Source: CADCVQ01 sp038260305
GTDB lineage: Bacteria; Actinomycetota; Thermoleophilia; Solirubrobacterales; Solirubrobacteraceae
Length of the DNA: 64,000 nucleotides
Assembly (NCBI GenBank): GCA_038260305.1
Contig: JBBSNY010000012.1
Span: 1-64,000 of the forward strand
Direction of reading: 5' to 3'
Position numbers and translations under genes: made by a program. Positions 50,753-59,655 of this stretch are shown one piece after another (within the stretch, counting starts at the first letter, position 1; each line of letters starts with the position of its first letter). The notes below the pieces were generated by a model that had not been told where the DNA came from, ran no database searches, and saw only the letters and a list, made by a program, of their open reading frames with translations.

Positions 50753-50838
50753 CCCGGGTCGCCGGGTCGCGCGCCTGCGTCCCGCGCGCCGCTCATCCGG
50801 GGTCGCCGGTCGCGCGCCTGCGCCCCGCCCGCCGCTGA
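50746..50838. repeat. 43-bp tandem repeat spanning the GT2 stop codon
   Basis: Two full copies start at 50746 and 50789 and a partial third at 50832, each opening CCGCT and containing GGTCGC and GCGCGCCTGCG. The TGA in the first copy (CCGCTGA) is the stop codon of the glycosyltransferase gene. The array fills almost the whole gap to the convergent gene ending at 50846. Confidence 0.85.
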
Positions 50839-50845
50839 CCTCGAC

Positions 50846-51943
50846 CTACTCCGAGCCGTCGGCTTCGACGCCCGGGTCGGCCCGCTGCCGTGCCGGGGCG
50901 CCGGAGGTCTTCGCCGGCGTCGGCGCCTGCGCCCCCACCGCCGCGTCCTTGCCGCGGCCGCGGCCGGTCAGGCCGCCAGTCAGCGTGTCCTGCGCCCAGC
51001 GTTCGCTGAAGCCGGCCGCGAAGCCGATCACGCAGAGGAAGTAGAAGCGATCGATCGACCCCACAGGCGGGATGTCGAAGAACTGCACGAACTTGCTCGT
51101 CAGCATGAAGAACGCCAGCAGCCCGAAGACCGAGCCGATCACCGGCCGCAGCGCCCCGAGGAACAGCGTGTAGCCGCGCTGGACGTCGGAATCCAGCGCG
51201 AACGTGCCGCTGTTGATCCGCGCGACGACGCTGACGACCGCGCCGAGTGCGCCGGCGACGAGGCAGCCGATGATCGTCTTGTCCTCGACGCCGTCGCCCT
51301 GCAGGATGCTGTTGGCCGAGGCGTAGAGCAGCGCGAGCAGGCAGATGCCAAACGCCATCCCGAGGAAGTAGACGAGCTGGGCGTCGCTGTTGGCCGATTC
51401 GCGATAGTCGCGGCGCAGGCCGGCGAGCTCGCGCGTCTCGACCGCTACCGCCGTCTTGTGCGCGGCGAGGTTCGTGTGTTCATCGCGCGCGTCGACGAGG
51501 CTCAACAGGTGGCAGGCCGAGGTCATGACGAGCTGGATCGTGATCCGCCGGCTACGCCCGCGCAGCACCTCGCCGGCGCGGATCGCGAGCTCGTCGCAGT
51601 GATGCAATGCCCGCGCGATGTCGGGCTCGTCCTTCGTCGCCCAGTCGCTGACGCGGTGAAACTTCGGCGCGACCGACAGCAGGCGGCGCACCCAGCCGGG
51701 GTGCGGCCGCCCAGAGGTCAGCGCGACCGCGCTCTCGACGTCCGCGCACCAGTACGCGCTGACGAGTTCGCCGTGCTCGTGCTCGAAGCGCTCCAACGCA
51801 TCGTGGTAGGCGTCGTTGAGGCGCGCCTCATCGGCCTCGTCGACTCCCGAGCCCGTACGTGCCGCTTGGCGCCACTTGAAGTGGATCCGGACGAGGTCGG
51901 GAAACGTGATGCGCCGGGGCGCGCTGGGGGTGGGATCGGTCAT
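50846..51943 (-). CDS. Membrane protein with long soluble N-terminal domain, unknown function
   Basis: ATG 51943 (51976 is possible) gives 365 residues. Residues 1-180 are soluble and helical (DLVRIHFKWRQAARTG, LERFEHEHGELVSAYWCADV, IARALHHCDELAIRAGEVLRG). Four hydrophobic segments follow: LVYFLGMAFGICLLALLYA, IGCLVAGALGAVVSVVARI, GYTLFLGALRPVIGSVFGLLA and FYFLCVIGFAAGFSERW. The last 50 residues are Gly/Pro/Arg-rich. I do not recognise the family. It converges on the glycosyltransferase gene and is not part of that operon. Confidence 0.7.
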   Translation of the reverse strand: MTDPTPSAPRRITFPDLVRIHFKWRQAARTGSGVDEADEARLNDAYHDALERFEHEHGELVSAYWCADVESAVALTSGRPHPGWVRRLLSVAPKFHRVSDWATKDEPDIARALHHCDELAIRAGEVLRGRSRRITIQLVMTSACHLLSLVDARDEHTNLAAHKTAVAVETRELAGLRRDYRESANSDAQLVYFLGMAFGICLLALLYASANSILQGDGVEDKTIIGCLVAGALGAVVSVVARINSGTFALDSDVQRGYTLFLGALRPVIGSVFGLLAFFMLTSKFVQFFDIPPVGSIDRFYFLCVIGFAAGFSERWAQDTLTGGLTGRGRGKDAAVGAQAPTPAKTSGAPARQRADPGVEADGSE

Positions 51944-52117
51944 CGCTCGGGCTCGGGCTCGCGAGCGATCGATCATGGCACGGGGCCTCGTGCCGGCACG
52001 CAAGAGCTGCTGCAGCGCGGGCGCGCAATCCGGTCGAGTGGACGAACGTCCGATGGCACGCGCGGAACGTCGCTTCGGCGATCCACAGTACCCCGCTAGA
52101 GCGCCCCCTTGGCGGCG

Positions 52118-52543
52118 CTACCCGGCGACCGCCCGAACCGCTCGCGCGTGTCGCCGCATGGCGGCCGCCGACAGGCGACCGGTGCCGAGCTCGACGACAA
52201 ACGCCCGCGACGCCGGCAGCGCGTGCATCTGCCAGCGCGTCGCCGTGCCCGGCAGCTCGCTGCCGCGACAGCGCTTGACCGGCAGCCCGGAGAGGCGCGC
52301 GTAGCGGCGCTGCAGCGCGGCGGCCCCGTGGCAGGGCGCCAGCACCTGTCCCCACGGCTGGTGAAACCAGATCGTCACCCGCGGACGCAGCCGCAGGATC
52401 AGCCGGCGGACCGCGCGCGACTCGGGCTCGGAGAACGGGCGCGTGCCGGCGATGACGACCGACGGCACGCGCTCACGTGGGATCTCCCGGGGCACGGGCG
52501 GGGCGACCGCCAGTGCGGCGAAGCCTGCGAGCAGCGCGAGCAC
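52118..52543 (-). pseudogene. M14 (MpaA-like) peptidase with its zinc-binding core deleted
   Basis: The 141-residue frame opens with a signal peptide (MLALLAGFAALAVAPPVP). After about 13 residues it goes straight into the C-terminal third of a murein-peptide amidase/carboxypeptidase: GTRPFSEPESRAVRRLI, LRPRVTIWFHQPWGQVLAP, RRYARLSGLPVKR, ELPGTATRWQMH and FVVELGTGRLS with the catalytic Glu. The HxxE zinc motif and the NPDG/RxNxxGVDLNRN region expected between are absent. An internal deletion of roughly 100 codons is the simplest explanation. It cannot be an active metallopeptidase, although the fold's substrate-binding end remains. Confidence 0.6.
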
Positions 52544-52608
52544 GGCCTACTCATACAACACGTGTCGACGTTCGTTCGCGATCGGCGCGGACGGGGTAGC
52601 AGGAACCC

Positions 52609-52767
52609 ATGATCGTCTTCGGCATCTTCCTGCTCATCGTCGCCGCACTCAATCCCCACCTCCGCGTCCTCGGCGGCATCGGTGTGCTTTGCATCATCGT
52701 CGGGTTGATCCTCGAGGTCCTCGGGATGATCGGATACGCAGTCGGCGGACGGCGCCACTACTACTGA
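52609..52767 (+). CDS. DUF6131-like small membrane protein
   Basis: ATG 52609, with AGGAA closely upstream, gives 52 residues: IVFGIFLLIVAAL, a short loop, then VLCIIVGLILEVLGMIGYA and the ending GGRRHYY. Two hydrophobic helices with a GGRRHYx end are characteristic of DUF6131, a widespread actinobacterial small membrane protein with no known function. It lies alone between convergent and divergent neighbours. Confidence 0.7.
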   Translation: MIVFGIFLLIVAALNPHLRVLGGIGVLCIIVGLILEVLGMIGYAVGGRRHYY

Positions 52768-52881
52768 GGGCCCCGTGTCGGAGGGACCCGCGCGGCGGCG
52801 GCGCCGGTGGCACCGCCGCGTCCGTGCCGCTTCGCTTCCACGGCGGTGACGTCGCAGCCCGCCCGCGTCGGGCCGGCGCGC

Positions 52882-53577
52882 TCAGCCCGCCTCGCCCGCA
52901 GCCGCCCGGTCGCAGGCGATCTCGTCGATCCCGTCGCCGACGAGCGCCGTCGGCAGCGACTCGTCGCCCGCGCGCACCCGAGCGAAGATCGAACGCTTCT
53001 CGGCGCCGGTCACGAGCAGCAGCGTGAAGCGCGCGGCGCGCAGCACCGGCAGCGTCAGCGTGACGCGCTCCGGCGGAGGCTTGGGGGCGTCGCGCACCGC
53101 GACGCACGGCGCGGCGACGCAGGCCAGCGCGGGGTGACCGGGAAACAGCGACGCCGTGTGCCCGTCGGGACCCATCCCGAGCAGGACGATGTCGAACACG
53201 CCGTCGGGCACGCGCTCGACGATCGAGCGGCCGTACAGCCACGCGGCGTCCTCCGGCACGAGCGGCGACCGCAGCACGTGCAGCGACGGCGGCTCGGCGC
53301 GCGCGTTCGCGTAGAGGGACCCACGCACCATCTCGGCGTTGGACTCGGGGTGCCCGTCCGGCACACAGCGCTCGTCGCCGAGCCACAGATGCACGTGCTT
53401 CCACGAGCCCTCGATCCGCCCGAGCAGCTCGTAGGCGCGCATCGGGGTCCTGCCGCCGGCCAAAGCGATGTGGACCTCGCGCCCGGCCTTGCGGGCGTCG
53501 CCGATCCGCCAGGCCAGGGCGTCGGCGGCATGGCGCGCCACGGCCTCGGCATCGGGGAAGACCCGGACGCGCGTCAC
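52882..53577 (-). CDS. pgl: 6-phosphogluconolactonase
   Basis: The 231-residue enzyme hydrolyses 6-phosphogluconolactone in the oxidative pentose phosphate pathway. Family motifs are IALAGGRTPMRAYELL, VHLWLGDERCVPDGHPESN and LLGMGPDGHTASLFPGHP, with the catalytic His in the last. The GTG start at 53577 overlaps the TGA of the GH15 gene (GTGA). It is the last gene of the gnd-zwf-opcA-GH15-pgl operon, so all three oxidative steps are made from one transcript. Confidence 0.92.
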   Translation of the reverse strand: MTRVRVFPDAEAVARHAADALAWRIGDARKAGREVHIALAGGRTPMRAYELLGRIEGSWKHVHLWLGDERCVPDGHPESNAEMVRGSLYANARAEPPSLHVLRSPLVPEDAAWLYGRSIVERVPDGVFDIVLLGMGPDGHTASLFPGHPALACVAAPCVAVRDAPKPPPERVTLTLPVLRAARFTLLLVTGAEKRSIFARVRAGDESLPTALVGDGIDEIACDRAAAGEAG

Positions 53578-55493
53578 GACCGTTCCTGCCTCGTCGCGTC
53601 GAGTGGTTGTGTCTGCAGCGCGATCCGGTGGTCGGCGCGGATCACGTGCAGCGCCGCGTTGATGAGCGCCAGGTGCGTGAACGCCTGCGGGAAGTTGCCG
53701 AGGTGGCGGCCGGACTTCGGGTCGATCTCCTCGGCGTACAACAGCAGCGGCGACGCGTAGGACAGCAGCCGCTCGCAGAGCGCGCGCGCCTGCGCGTCCT
53801 CGCCGATCTCGCTGAGCGCCGACACGAGCCAGAACGAGCAGATCGTGAACGTGCCCTCCTCCTGCGAGCCGAGCCCGTCATCGGTCTCCTCGACGCGGTA
53901 GCGCAGGACGAGCCCGTGGACGGTGAGCTCCTCGGCGATCGCATGGACCGTCGCCACGATCCGCGGATCGTCGGGCGGTAGGAAGCGCACGAGCGGCGCG
54001 AGCAGCAGCGACGCGTCGAGCGCCTCGGTGCCGTAGTGCTGTACGAAGACGCCGCGCGAGTCGACGCCGTGTTCGAGCACGTCGGCATGGATCTCGTCGG
54101 CCGCCGCCTGCCAGCGCTCGTAGCAGTCCGTGTCCTGGCGCAGCCGCGCCAGCCGCGCCCCGCGATCGGCCGCGACCCAGCACATGATCTTCGAGGACGT
54201 GAAGTGCTTCGGCTCGCCGCGCACCTCCCAGATCCCGCGATCGGGCTCGCGCCAGTGCGTCAGCGCCTTCTCGACCTGCTGACAGATCAGCGGCCAGCTC
54301 GCATCGCGCACGCCGTCGCGGGACTTCGTGTGCAGGTAGAACGAGTCCAGGAAGCTGCCCCAGACGTCGTGCTGGCGATGCTCGTAGGCGCCGTTTCCGA
54401 TCCGCACGGGGCGCGCGCCCTCATAGCCGGACAGGTGGTCGAGCTCCTGCTCGTCGAGGCACAGCTCGCCGCCGATGCCGTACATGACCTGCAGGTCCTG
54501 CCCCTCGCAGACCTCGGCGAGGAAGTTGAAGAAGTCATCGGCCTCCCAGTCGAAGCCGAGCGTGTAGAGGCTCCACAGCATGAACGTCGAGTCGCGCACC
54601 CAGGTGTAGCGGTAGTCCCAGTTGCGGTTGCCGCCGGGCGTCTCGGGCAGCGACGTCGTGGCGGCCGCCAGCAGCGCGCCGGTCGGCGCGTAGGACAGGC
54701 CCTTCAACGTCAGCGCCGAGCGCTGCAGTGCCTCGCGCCAGGGGTGGTCGGGGAACGTGCCCTGTGCCAGCCACTCGTGCCAGAAGTCGGCCGTCCGCAC
54801 GAGCCGCTCGTAGGCGTCCGGGAAGGTCGCCGGTCCGGGCACCTTGGTCCAGCTCAGCGCGATGTAGGCGAGGTCCCCGTCGTGCATCGTCGTGCGAGCC
54901 CGCACCCGCGCGCCCTCGATCCCGAGCCGCAGATCGGAGTTCAACCTCACGGTCAGGTCGGCGCCCTCGAACGTGCCGGTGCACTCCTCGTAGCCGTCGC
55001 CCGAGTACTCCCACGTCGCGGGAAGGCGTCCGTAGTCGTAGATCGGGTCGCACTCCATGTGCATCTGCACGGTCCCGTTGACGCAGCGCAGCGTGCGCAA
55101 CAGCACGTGCTCTGCGTCGTAGTCCGTCGGCGAGCGGCGGTGCGTGCGCGAACGGTCGCGGTCATGACGCCAGGGGCCGATGAGCAGCACGTCGCGCACG
55201 ATCAGCCAGCCGGTCTTCGTGCCCCAGGTCGTCTCGAGGATGTTCGTGCCGGGCAGGTAGCGCCGGCCCGCCGGGACGGCCGCGTCGGCCGGCGCGAGGG
55301 AGAACATCCCGGCGTCGCGGTCGAGCATCGCGCCGAACAGGCTCGGGCTGTCCATGCGCGGCACGCACATCCACTCGACGTTGCCGCTGGGGGCGACGAG
55401 CGCGGAGTTCTCGCAGTCCGACAGGAAGGCGTAGTCGGCGATCGGGGGAAACGCGCTGCCGCCGAGCGGCACGTCCGACAGGACGGGCTTCAC
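53574..55493 (-). CDS. Glycoside hydrolase family 15 (glucoamylase/trehalase-like)
   Basis: GTG 55493 overlaps the opcA stop as GTGA and gives 639 residues. The N-terminal beta-domain has IADYAFLSDCENSALVAPSG and GRRYLPGTNILETTW. The (alpha/alpha)6 barrel has GGNRNWDYRYTWVRDSTFML, the HRQHDVWGSFLDSFYL segment, and the second acid in QEEGTFTICSFWLVSAL. No signal peptide is present, so it acts in the cytosol. Actinobacterial relatives include trehalases and glucoamylases; release of glucose from trehalose or glycogen would feed the pathway encoded around it. The substrate is not fixed by sequence. Confidence 0.88.
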   Translation of the reverse strand: MKPVLSDVPLGGSAFPPIADYAFLSDCENSALVAPSGNVEWMCVPRMDSPSLFGAMLDRDAGMFSLAPADAAVPAGRRYLPGTNILETTWGTKTGWLIVRDVLLIGPWRHDRDRSRTHRRSPTDYDAEHVLLRTLRCVNGTVQMHMECDPIYDYGRLPATWEYSGDGYEECTGTFEGADLTVRLNSDLRLGIEGARVRARTTMHDGDLAYIALSWTKVPGPATFPDAYERLVRTADFWHEWLAQGTFPDHPWREALQRSALTLKGLSYAPTGALLAAATTSLPETPGGNRNWDYRYTWVRDSTFMLWSLYTLGFDWEADDFFNFLAEVCEGQDLQVMYGIGGELCLDEQELDHLSGYEGARPVRIGNGAYEHRQHDVWGSFLDSFYLHTKSRDGVRDASWPLICQQVEKALTHWREPDRGIWEVRGEPKHFTSSKIMCWVAADRGARLARLRQDTDCYERWQAAADEIHADVLEHGVDSRGVFVQHYGTEALDASLLLAPLVRFLPPDDPRIVATVHAIAEELTVHGLVLRYRVEETDDGLGSQEEGTFTICSFWLVSALSEIGEDAQARALCERLLSYASPLLLYAEEIDPKSGRHLGNFPQAFTHLALINAALHVIRADHRIALQTQPLDATRQERS

Positions 55494-56575
55494 GTCAGCA
55501 TCCGCCGCGCCGCGGCGAGCGCGGGGGCGTAGGTGGGGTCGGGCAGCAGCGCGTGGCGGATGCCCTCGCCGAGGATGCCGGCCTCGCCGCGCGACGCGCC
55601 GAGGACCGTCCACGAGCGCTCGGCGCCCTTGCGCTCGCGCCGGCGTGCGGTCAGCCCGCCCTCGCCGCGCTCGAGTGCGAGCACGGCGCCGTTGTCGCTG
55701 CGCAGCTCGATCCCGGCGAGGCCGGGTACCTGCAGCACTCCGACGGGCTCCAGGCGCAGCTCGACCTCGCCGCGCCGGCCGCGCGCGCGCCCGCGCAGCA
55801 GCTCGTCGTGGAGCGTCAGGCGCTCCGGCCGCCAGCCGAGCCGGTCGCACATCCAGCCGACGAGCAGCAGGCCGGAGACGAGCGAGTGCGAGCCGTGGCG
55901 CACGGACAGCTTGGAGAGCGTCTGCAGCTCGGGCCGGCGGTCGGCCGGGTCGAAGTGCGCTGCGAGCCGCTCGCGCCACGGCGTCACGCGCAGCCAGGCG
56001 AGGTCGACGACGCTGACGAGCTCGGCGAGTCGGCAGACGCGCTCCAGCGCCTCCCGCGCGTCGGGCTCGCCGGCGGTGTCGAGCAGCACGCACTGCGCGA
56101 CGGGGCGCGCGCCGCCCGCCGGCGAGACGAGCGAGTCGACGGCCTCGTCGTGGCCGTGCGGCGACCACACGACGGTCGCGAGGTCCGTCACGACGAGCGG
56201 GTCGACGATCCGGGCGAGGTGGTGGAGGTGGCGCTCGCCGACGGACACGACGACGGTCTCGCGCATGAGCGAGAACTCGCCCGGCCGCGGATCGGCCTCC
56301 GAGGCGACCGTGGCGCGCGCGTCGATCGTCGTGCGACCGTCCTCGACCGAGCAGACGACGGTGCGCGACGCGTGGTAGCGCCCGACGCGGCGCAGCCGGT
56401 TGGCGACCTCGCCGCTGTACTGCGCGTCGACGATGCAGACGAGGTTCAGCGCGCGCGCGGCGACGTAGCCCTGGTTCTCGCGGTGGCGCTCGTCGACGAG
56501 GTCGCGCAGGGCCGACTCGATCGCCGCCGGCGTCGTGTCCTGGGCGCTCCAGACGGCGTCGATCGTCGTCGTCAC
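55490..56575 (-). CDS. opcA: Glucose-6-phosphate dehydrogenase assembly protein OpcA
   Basis: The 361-residue product starts 34 bases after zwf and matches OpcA, which in actinobacteria and cyanobacteria binds and activates glucose-6-phosphate dehydrogenase. Landmarks: NLVCIVDAQYSGEVANRLRR, GRYHASRTVVCSVEDGR, SVGERHLHHLARIVDPLVV, DLATVVWSPHGHDEAVDSL and VVDLAWLRVTPWRERLAAHF. No catalytic motif is expected. Position between zwf and the GH15/pgl genes is the normal actinobacterial order with an added hydrolase. Confidence 0.92.
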   Translation of the reverse strand: MTTTIDAVWSAQDTTPAAIESALRDLVDERHRENQGYVAARALNLVCIVDAQYSGEVANRLRRVGRYHASRTVVCSVEDGRTTIDARATVASEADPRPGEFSLMRETVVVSVGERHLHHLARIVDPLVVTDLATVVWSPHGHDEAVDSLVSPAGGARPVAQCVLLDTAGEPDAREALERVCRLAELVSVVDLAWLRVTPWRERLAAHFDPADRRPELQTLSKLSVRHGSHSLVSGLLLVGWMCDRLGWRPERLTLHDELLRGRARGRRGEVELRLEPVGVLQVPGLAGIELRSDNGAVLALERGEGGLTARRRERKGAERSWTVLGASRGEAGILGEGIRHALLPDPTYAPALAAARRMLT

Positions 56576-56609
56576 GCGTCGTTCTCCCGATGAGTGGCCG
56601 CAGCGACCA

Positions 56610-58139
56610 CTAGATCATCCTCCACTCGCGGCCGTCGCCGAGCAGCGCGTCGGCCTCCTTGGGACCCTGCGAGCCGGCCTCGTACGTCGCCGGCGGGCCG
56701 GGCATCTTGTCCCACGCGGCGAGGATCGGATCGCAGATGCGCCACTGCGCCTCGACCTCGTCGTTACGGGTGAAGAGCGTGGCGTCCCCGCGCATCGCGT
56801 CGAGGATCAGGCGCTCGTAGGCCTCGGGCGACTGCGACAGGAACGCCGACCCGTAGGAGAACTCCATCTGCACCTGGCGGATCGCCATCCGCGTGCCGGG
56901 GATCTTCGCCCCGATCGACAGCGACACGCCCTCGTTGGGCTGGACGGTCAGCACGAGTACGTTCGGCCGCACGCCCTCCGAGCCGTCCTCTGCAAACGCG
57001 AGGTGGGGGACCGGCTTCAGGATGACGGCGATCTCGGTGACCTTGCGCGCCAGGCGCTTGGCCGTGCGCAGATACATCGGCACGCCGGCCCAGCGCCAGT
57101 TGTCGACCTCCAGGCGCAGCGCCGCGTACGTCGCGGTCGTCGAGTCCTCGGGGACGCCGGCCTCGTCGAGGTAGCCGGGCGCCTCGACCCCGGCGACGTT
57201 GCCGGCGACGTACTGCGCGCGCACCGCCATCCCCGGCACCTCCACCTCGGTCGGCGGATGGATCGCGCGCAGCACCTTGACCTTCTCGTCGCGGACCTCG
57301 TCGGCGGAGAAGTCGACCGGCGGCTCCATGCACAGCAGCGTCAGCAGCTGCAACATGTGGTTCTGGACGAGGTCGCGCAGCGCGCCGGCGTTGTCGTAGT
57401 AGCCCGCGCGCGTGCCGATGCCAAGGTCCTCGGAGGCCGTGATCTGCACGTGATCGATGTAGTTGCGATTCCACAACGGCTCGAACATCCCGTTGGCGAA
57501 GCGCAGCGCCAGGACGTTCTGGACGGTCTCCTTACCGAGGTAGTGGTCGATGCGGAAGACCTGGCGCTCGGCGAACACCGACAGCACGGTCTGGTTGAGT
57601 TCGCGCGCCTCCGCCAGCGTCGTCCCGAACGGCTTCTCGATGATGACTCGGACCTCGGCGTCGGCGGCGTCCTGCAGCCCGTGCTCGCCGAGCGCCTTGA
57701 CGATGATCGGGAAGAACTCCGGCGCCGTCGATAGGTAGAAGCAGCGGTTCAGTCGCTGACCGGCCCGCTCATCGACCTCCTCGAGTACCGGACCGAGGCG
57801 CTCGTAGACCGTCGGGTCGTCGAACGAACCGCCGACGTAGCGCGCGTGCTCGAAGAGCTTGGCGAGCACCTTCTCGTTCGGCTTGCGGCGCGAGAACTCG
57901 CGCACGGCCTTGACGGCCATCTCGCGAAACTCCTCGTCGGGAAGGTCCGAGCGCGAGCTGCCGACGAGCGCGAAGTGCTCGGGCAGCGCGCCCTCGTGAG
58001 CGAGGTTGTAGAGCGCCGGCAGCAGCTTGCGGCGCGTGAGGTCGCCCGTCGCACCGAAGATCACGAGCACCGTCGGGTGGACGGGCAGGCGCTCGAGCGC
58101 CGCGGCCAGTGGGTTGGGCTCCGGGTGGGGCGCGCTCAC
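56610..58139 (-). CDS. zwf: Glucose-6-phosphate 1-dehydrogenase
   Basis: GTG 58139 overlaps the gnd stop (GTGA) and gives 509 residues, the standard length. The NADP-binding region is VIFGATGDLTRRKLLPALYN, the substrate/catalytic motif is FRIDHYLGKETVQNVLALRF with the active His, and EKPFGTTLAEARELN and DNAGALRDLVQNHMLQLLTL are typical. It oxidises glucose-6-phosphate to the lactone. Upstream of opcA, whose product activates it. Confidence 0.96.
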   Translation of the reverse strand: MSAPHPEPNPLAAALERLPVHPTVLVIFGATGDLTRRKLLPALYNLAHEGALPEHFALVGSSRSDLPDEEFREMAVKAVREFSRRKPNEKVLAKLFEHARYVGGSFDDPTVYERLGPVLEEVDERAGQRLNRCFYLSTAPEFFPIIVKALGEHGLQDAADAEVRVIIEKPFGTTLAEARELNQTVLSVFAERQVFRIDHYLGKETVQNVLALRFANGMFEPLWNRNYIDHVQITASEDLGIGTRAGYYDNAGALRDLVQNHMLQLLTLLCMEPPVDFSADEVRDEKVKVLRAIHPPTEVEVPGMAVRAQYVAGNVAGVEAPGYLDEAGVPEDSTTATYAALRLEVDNWRWAGVPMYLRTAKRLARKVTEIAVILKPVPHLAFAEDGSEGVRPNVLVLTVQPNEGVSLSIGAKIPGTRMAIRQVQMEFSYGSAFLSQSPEAYERLILDAMRGDATLFTRNDEVEAQWRICDPILAAWDKMPGPPATYEAGSQGPKEADALLGDGREWRMI

Positions 58140-59086
58140 CCGTCGGCCGACTTCTTCGTCGGGTGACCGCCGAACTGAGCTCTGAGCGCCGCGAGCATGC
58201 GATGCGTGAAGTCGCCGTTGCCGCGGCTGTAGAAGCGCGCGTACAGCGAGGCGGTGATGACCGGCGTCGGGACGTCCTTGTCCATCGCATCCTCGATCGT
58301 CCAGCGGCCCTCGCCGGAGTCCTCGGTGAAGCCGCTCAGGTCGGCGAGGTCGTTGCCCTCCATCTCGAACGCGCGCGCCGCCAGCTCGCACAGCCACGAT
58401 CTGACGACCGATCCCTGGCCCCAGAGGTGCGCGATCTTCGCGTTGTCGAGCTCGTACTCGGACTTGTCGAAGAGGTCAAAGCCCTCGGCGTAGGCCTGCA
58501 TGAGGCCGTATTCGATGCCGTTGTGGACCATCTTCACGTAGTGCCCGGCGCCCGACGGACCGAAGTGCCCCCAGCCGCGCGGCCCGATCGCCTTCGAGCT
58601 CAGCTCGTTCGTCGTCGGCGCGAGGACGTCGAGGATCGGCGCGAGGCGATCGACGGCCGGCTGCGGACCGCCGACCATCATGCAGTAGCCGACCTCCAGG
58701 CCCCACACGCCGCCGCTCGTGCCGACGTCGACGTAGTGCATCCCCTGCTGCTCGAGGATCGCGGCGCGCGCCTTGTCGTCGGTCCACTTCGAGTTGCCAC
58801 CGTCGACGATCATGTCGTCCTCGTGCAGCAGCGATGTGAGCTCCTCGACGGTGCCCTGCGTCGGCGCGCCGGCCGGGACCATGATCCAGACCATCCGCGG
58901 CGCGTCGAGCTTGCCGACGAGGTCGGCGAGCGAGTCGGCGGCGACCGCGCCGGTCGCCTCGGTGATGCGTGCCACGACGTCCGGGTCGCGATCGAACGCG
59001 ACGACGTCGTGGTCGGAGTCGCGCTTGATCCGCGTGACCATGTTGCCGCCCATGCGGCCGAGCCCGACGAAGCCGATCTGTGCCAC
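58136..59086 (-). CDS. gnd: 6-phosphogluconate dehydrogenase, decarboxylating (short, YqeC/GndA-like type)
   Basis: GTG 59086, preceded by GGAGAG, gives 316 residues. The dinucleotide fold is IGFVGLGRMGGNMVTRI, followed by VDGGNSKWTDDKARAA, the substrate-binding VDVGTSGGVWGLEVGYCMM, and HYVKMVHNGIEYGLMQAYAE with the catalytic Lys and the HN pair. The length (about 300 rather than 470) marks the short, often NAD-preferring type. It is the first gene of the pentose phosphate operon; the 155 bases upstream probably hold the promoter. Confidence 0.93.
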   Translation of the reverse strand: MAQIGFVGLGRMGGNMVTRIKRDSDHDVVAFDRDPDVVARITEATGAVAADSLADLVGKLDAPRMVWIMVPAGAPTQGTVEELTSLLHEDDMIVDGGNSKWTDDKARAAILEQQGMHYVDVGTSGGVWGLEVGYCMMVGGPQPAVDRLAPILDVLAPTTNELSSKAIGPRGWGHFGPSGAGHYVKMVHNGIEYGLMQAYAEGFDLFDKSEYELDNAKIAHLWGQGSVVRSWLCELAARAFEMEGNDLADLSGFTEDSGEGRWTIEDAMDKDVPTPVITASLYARFYSRGNGDFTHRMLAALRAQFGGHPTKKSADG

Positions 59087-59241
59087 AGGCGTCTCTCCGC
59101 GTGTCGTGGTGTCTCCCCGGGCGCAGGCCCGTCCGGAGCATAGGTCCGTCGTGCTACCCCGCACATTGTCCACTTGTGACATTTCGGGGAGCTTTCGTTG
59201 GCCTGGAAGGGGACAGGCCACCCTCCGTGGGGCTGTTCGCT

Positions 59242-59655
59242 CTACGTGCGCAGCGAGGCGTCGTCCATGACGATCCCGATGACCGTCGCGACCCGATCGA
59301 GATCGGCGTCGTAGGCGAGCAGCGTGGCCTCCGTGCGCCACGCGACGGCGGCGATCATGCCGTCGATCATCCCCCGCGGGGTGACGCCGGCGGCCCGACA
59401 GCGGCGGTAGATGCGAACTGCGCCTTCGAAGTCCGAGATCGCATCGAATGCGAGCATGTCGTAGCGCGCCAGCAGCCGGCGGAGCTGTGCCTCGCGCGCA
59501 GCGTCGCGTGCCCCGGCCAGGACCTCCATGACCACGGGCTCGGTGACGGCAAGCTGGTCGTCCGTACCGACGATGAGCTGCGCGAGTCTCCGATCGACCG
59601 CGCTTCCGGTGGCACGGTCGTACTCAACCCAGGCGGAGGTGTCCGCCAGGATCAC
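59242..59655 (-). CDS. VapC-type PIN-domain toxin
   Basis: GTG 59655 gives 137 residues and overlaps the antitoxin stop (GTGA). PIN-domain acidic residues lie in VILADTSAWVEYDR (Asp5), VTEPVVMEVLAGARD (Glu), TPRGMIDGMIAAVAW (Asp) and LLAYDADLDRVA (Asp). This is the ribonuclease toxin of a type II system, which cleaves tRNA or other RNA when the antitoxin is lost. All four acidic positions are present, so it should be active. Confidence 0.9.
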   Translation of the reverse strand: MILADTSAWVEYDRATGSAVDRRLAQLIVGTDDQLAVTEPVVMEVLAGARDAAREAQLRRLLARYDMLAFDAISDFEGAVRIYRRCRAAGVTPRGMIDGMIAAVAWRTEATLLAYDADLDRVATVIGIVMDDASLRT

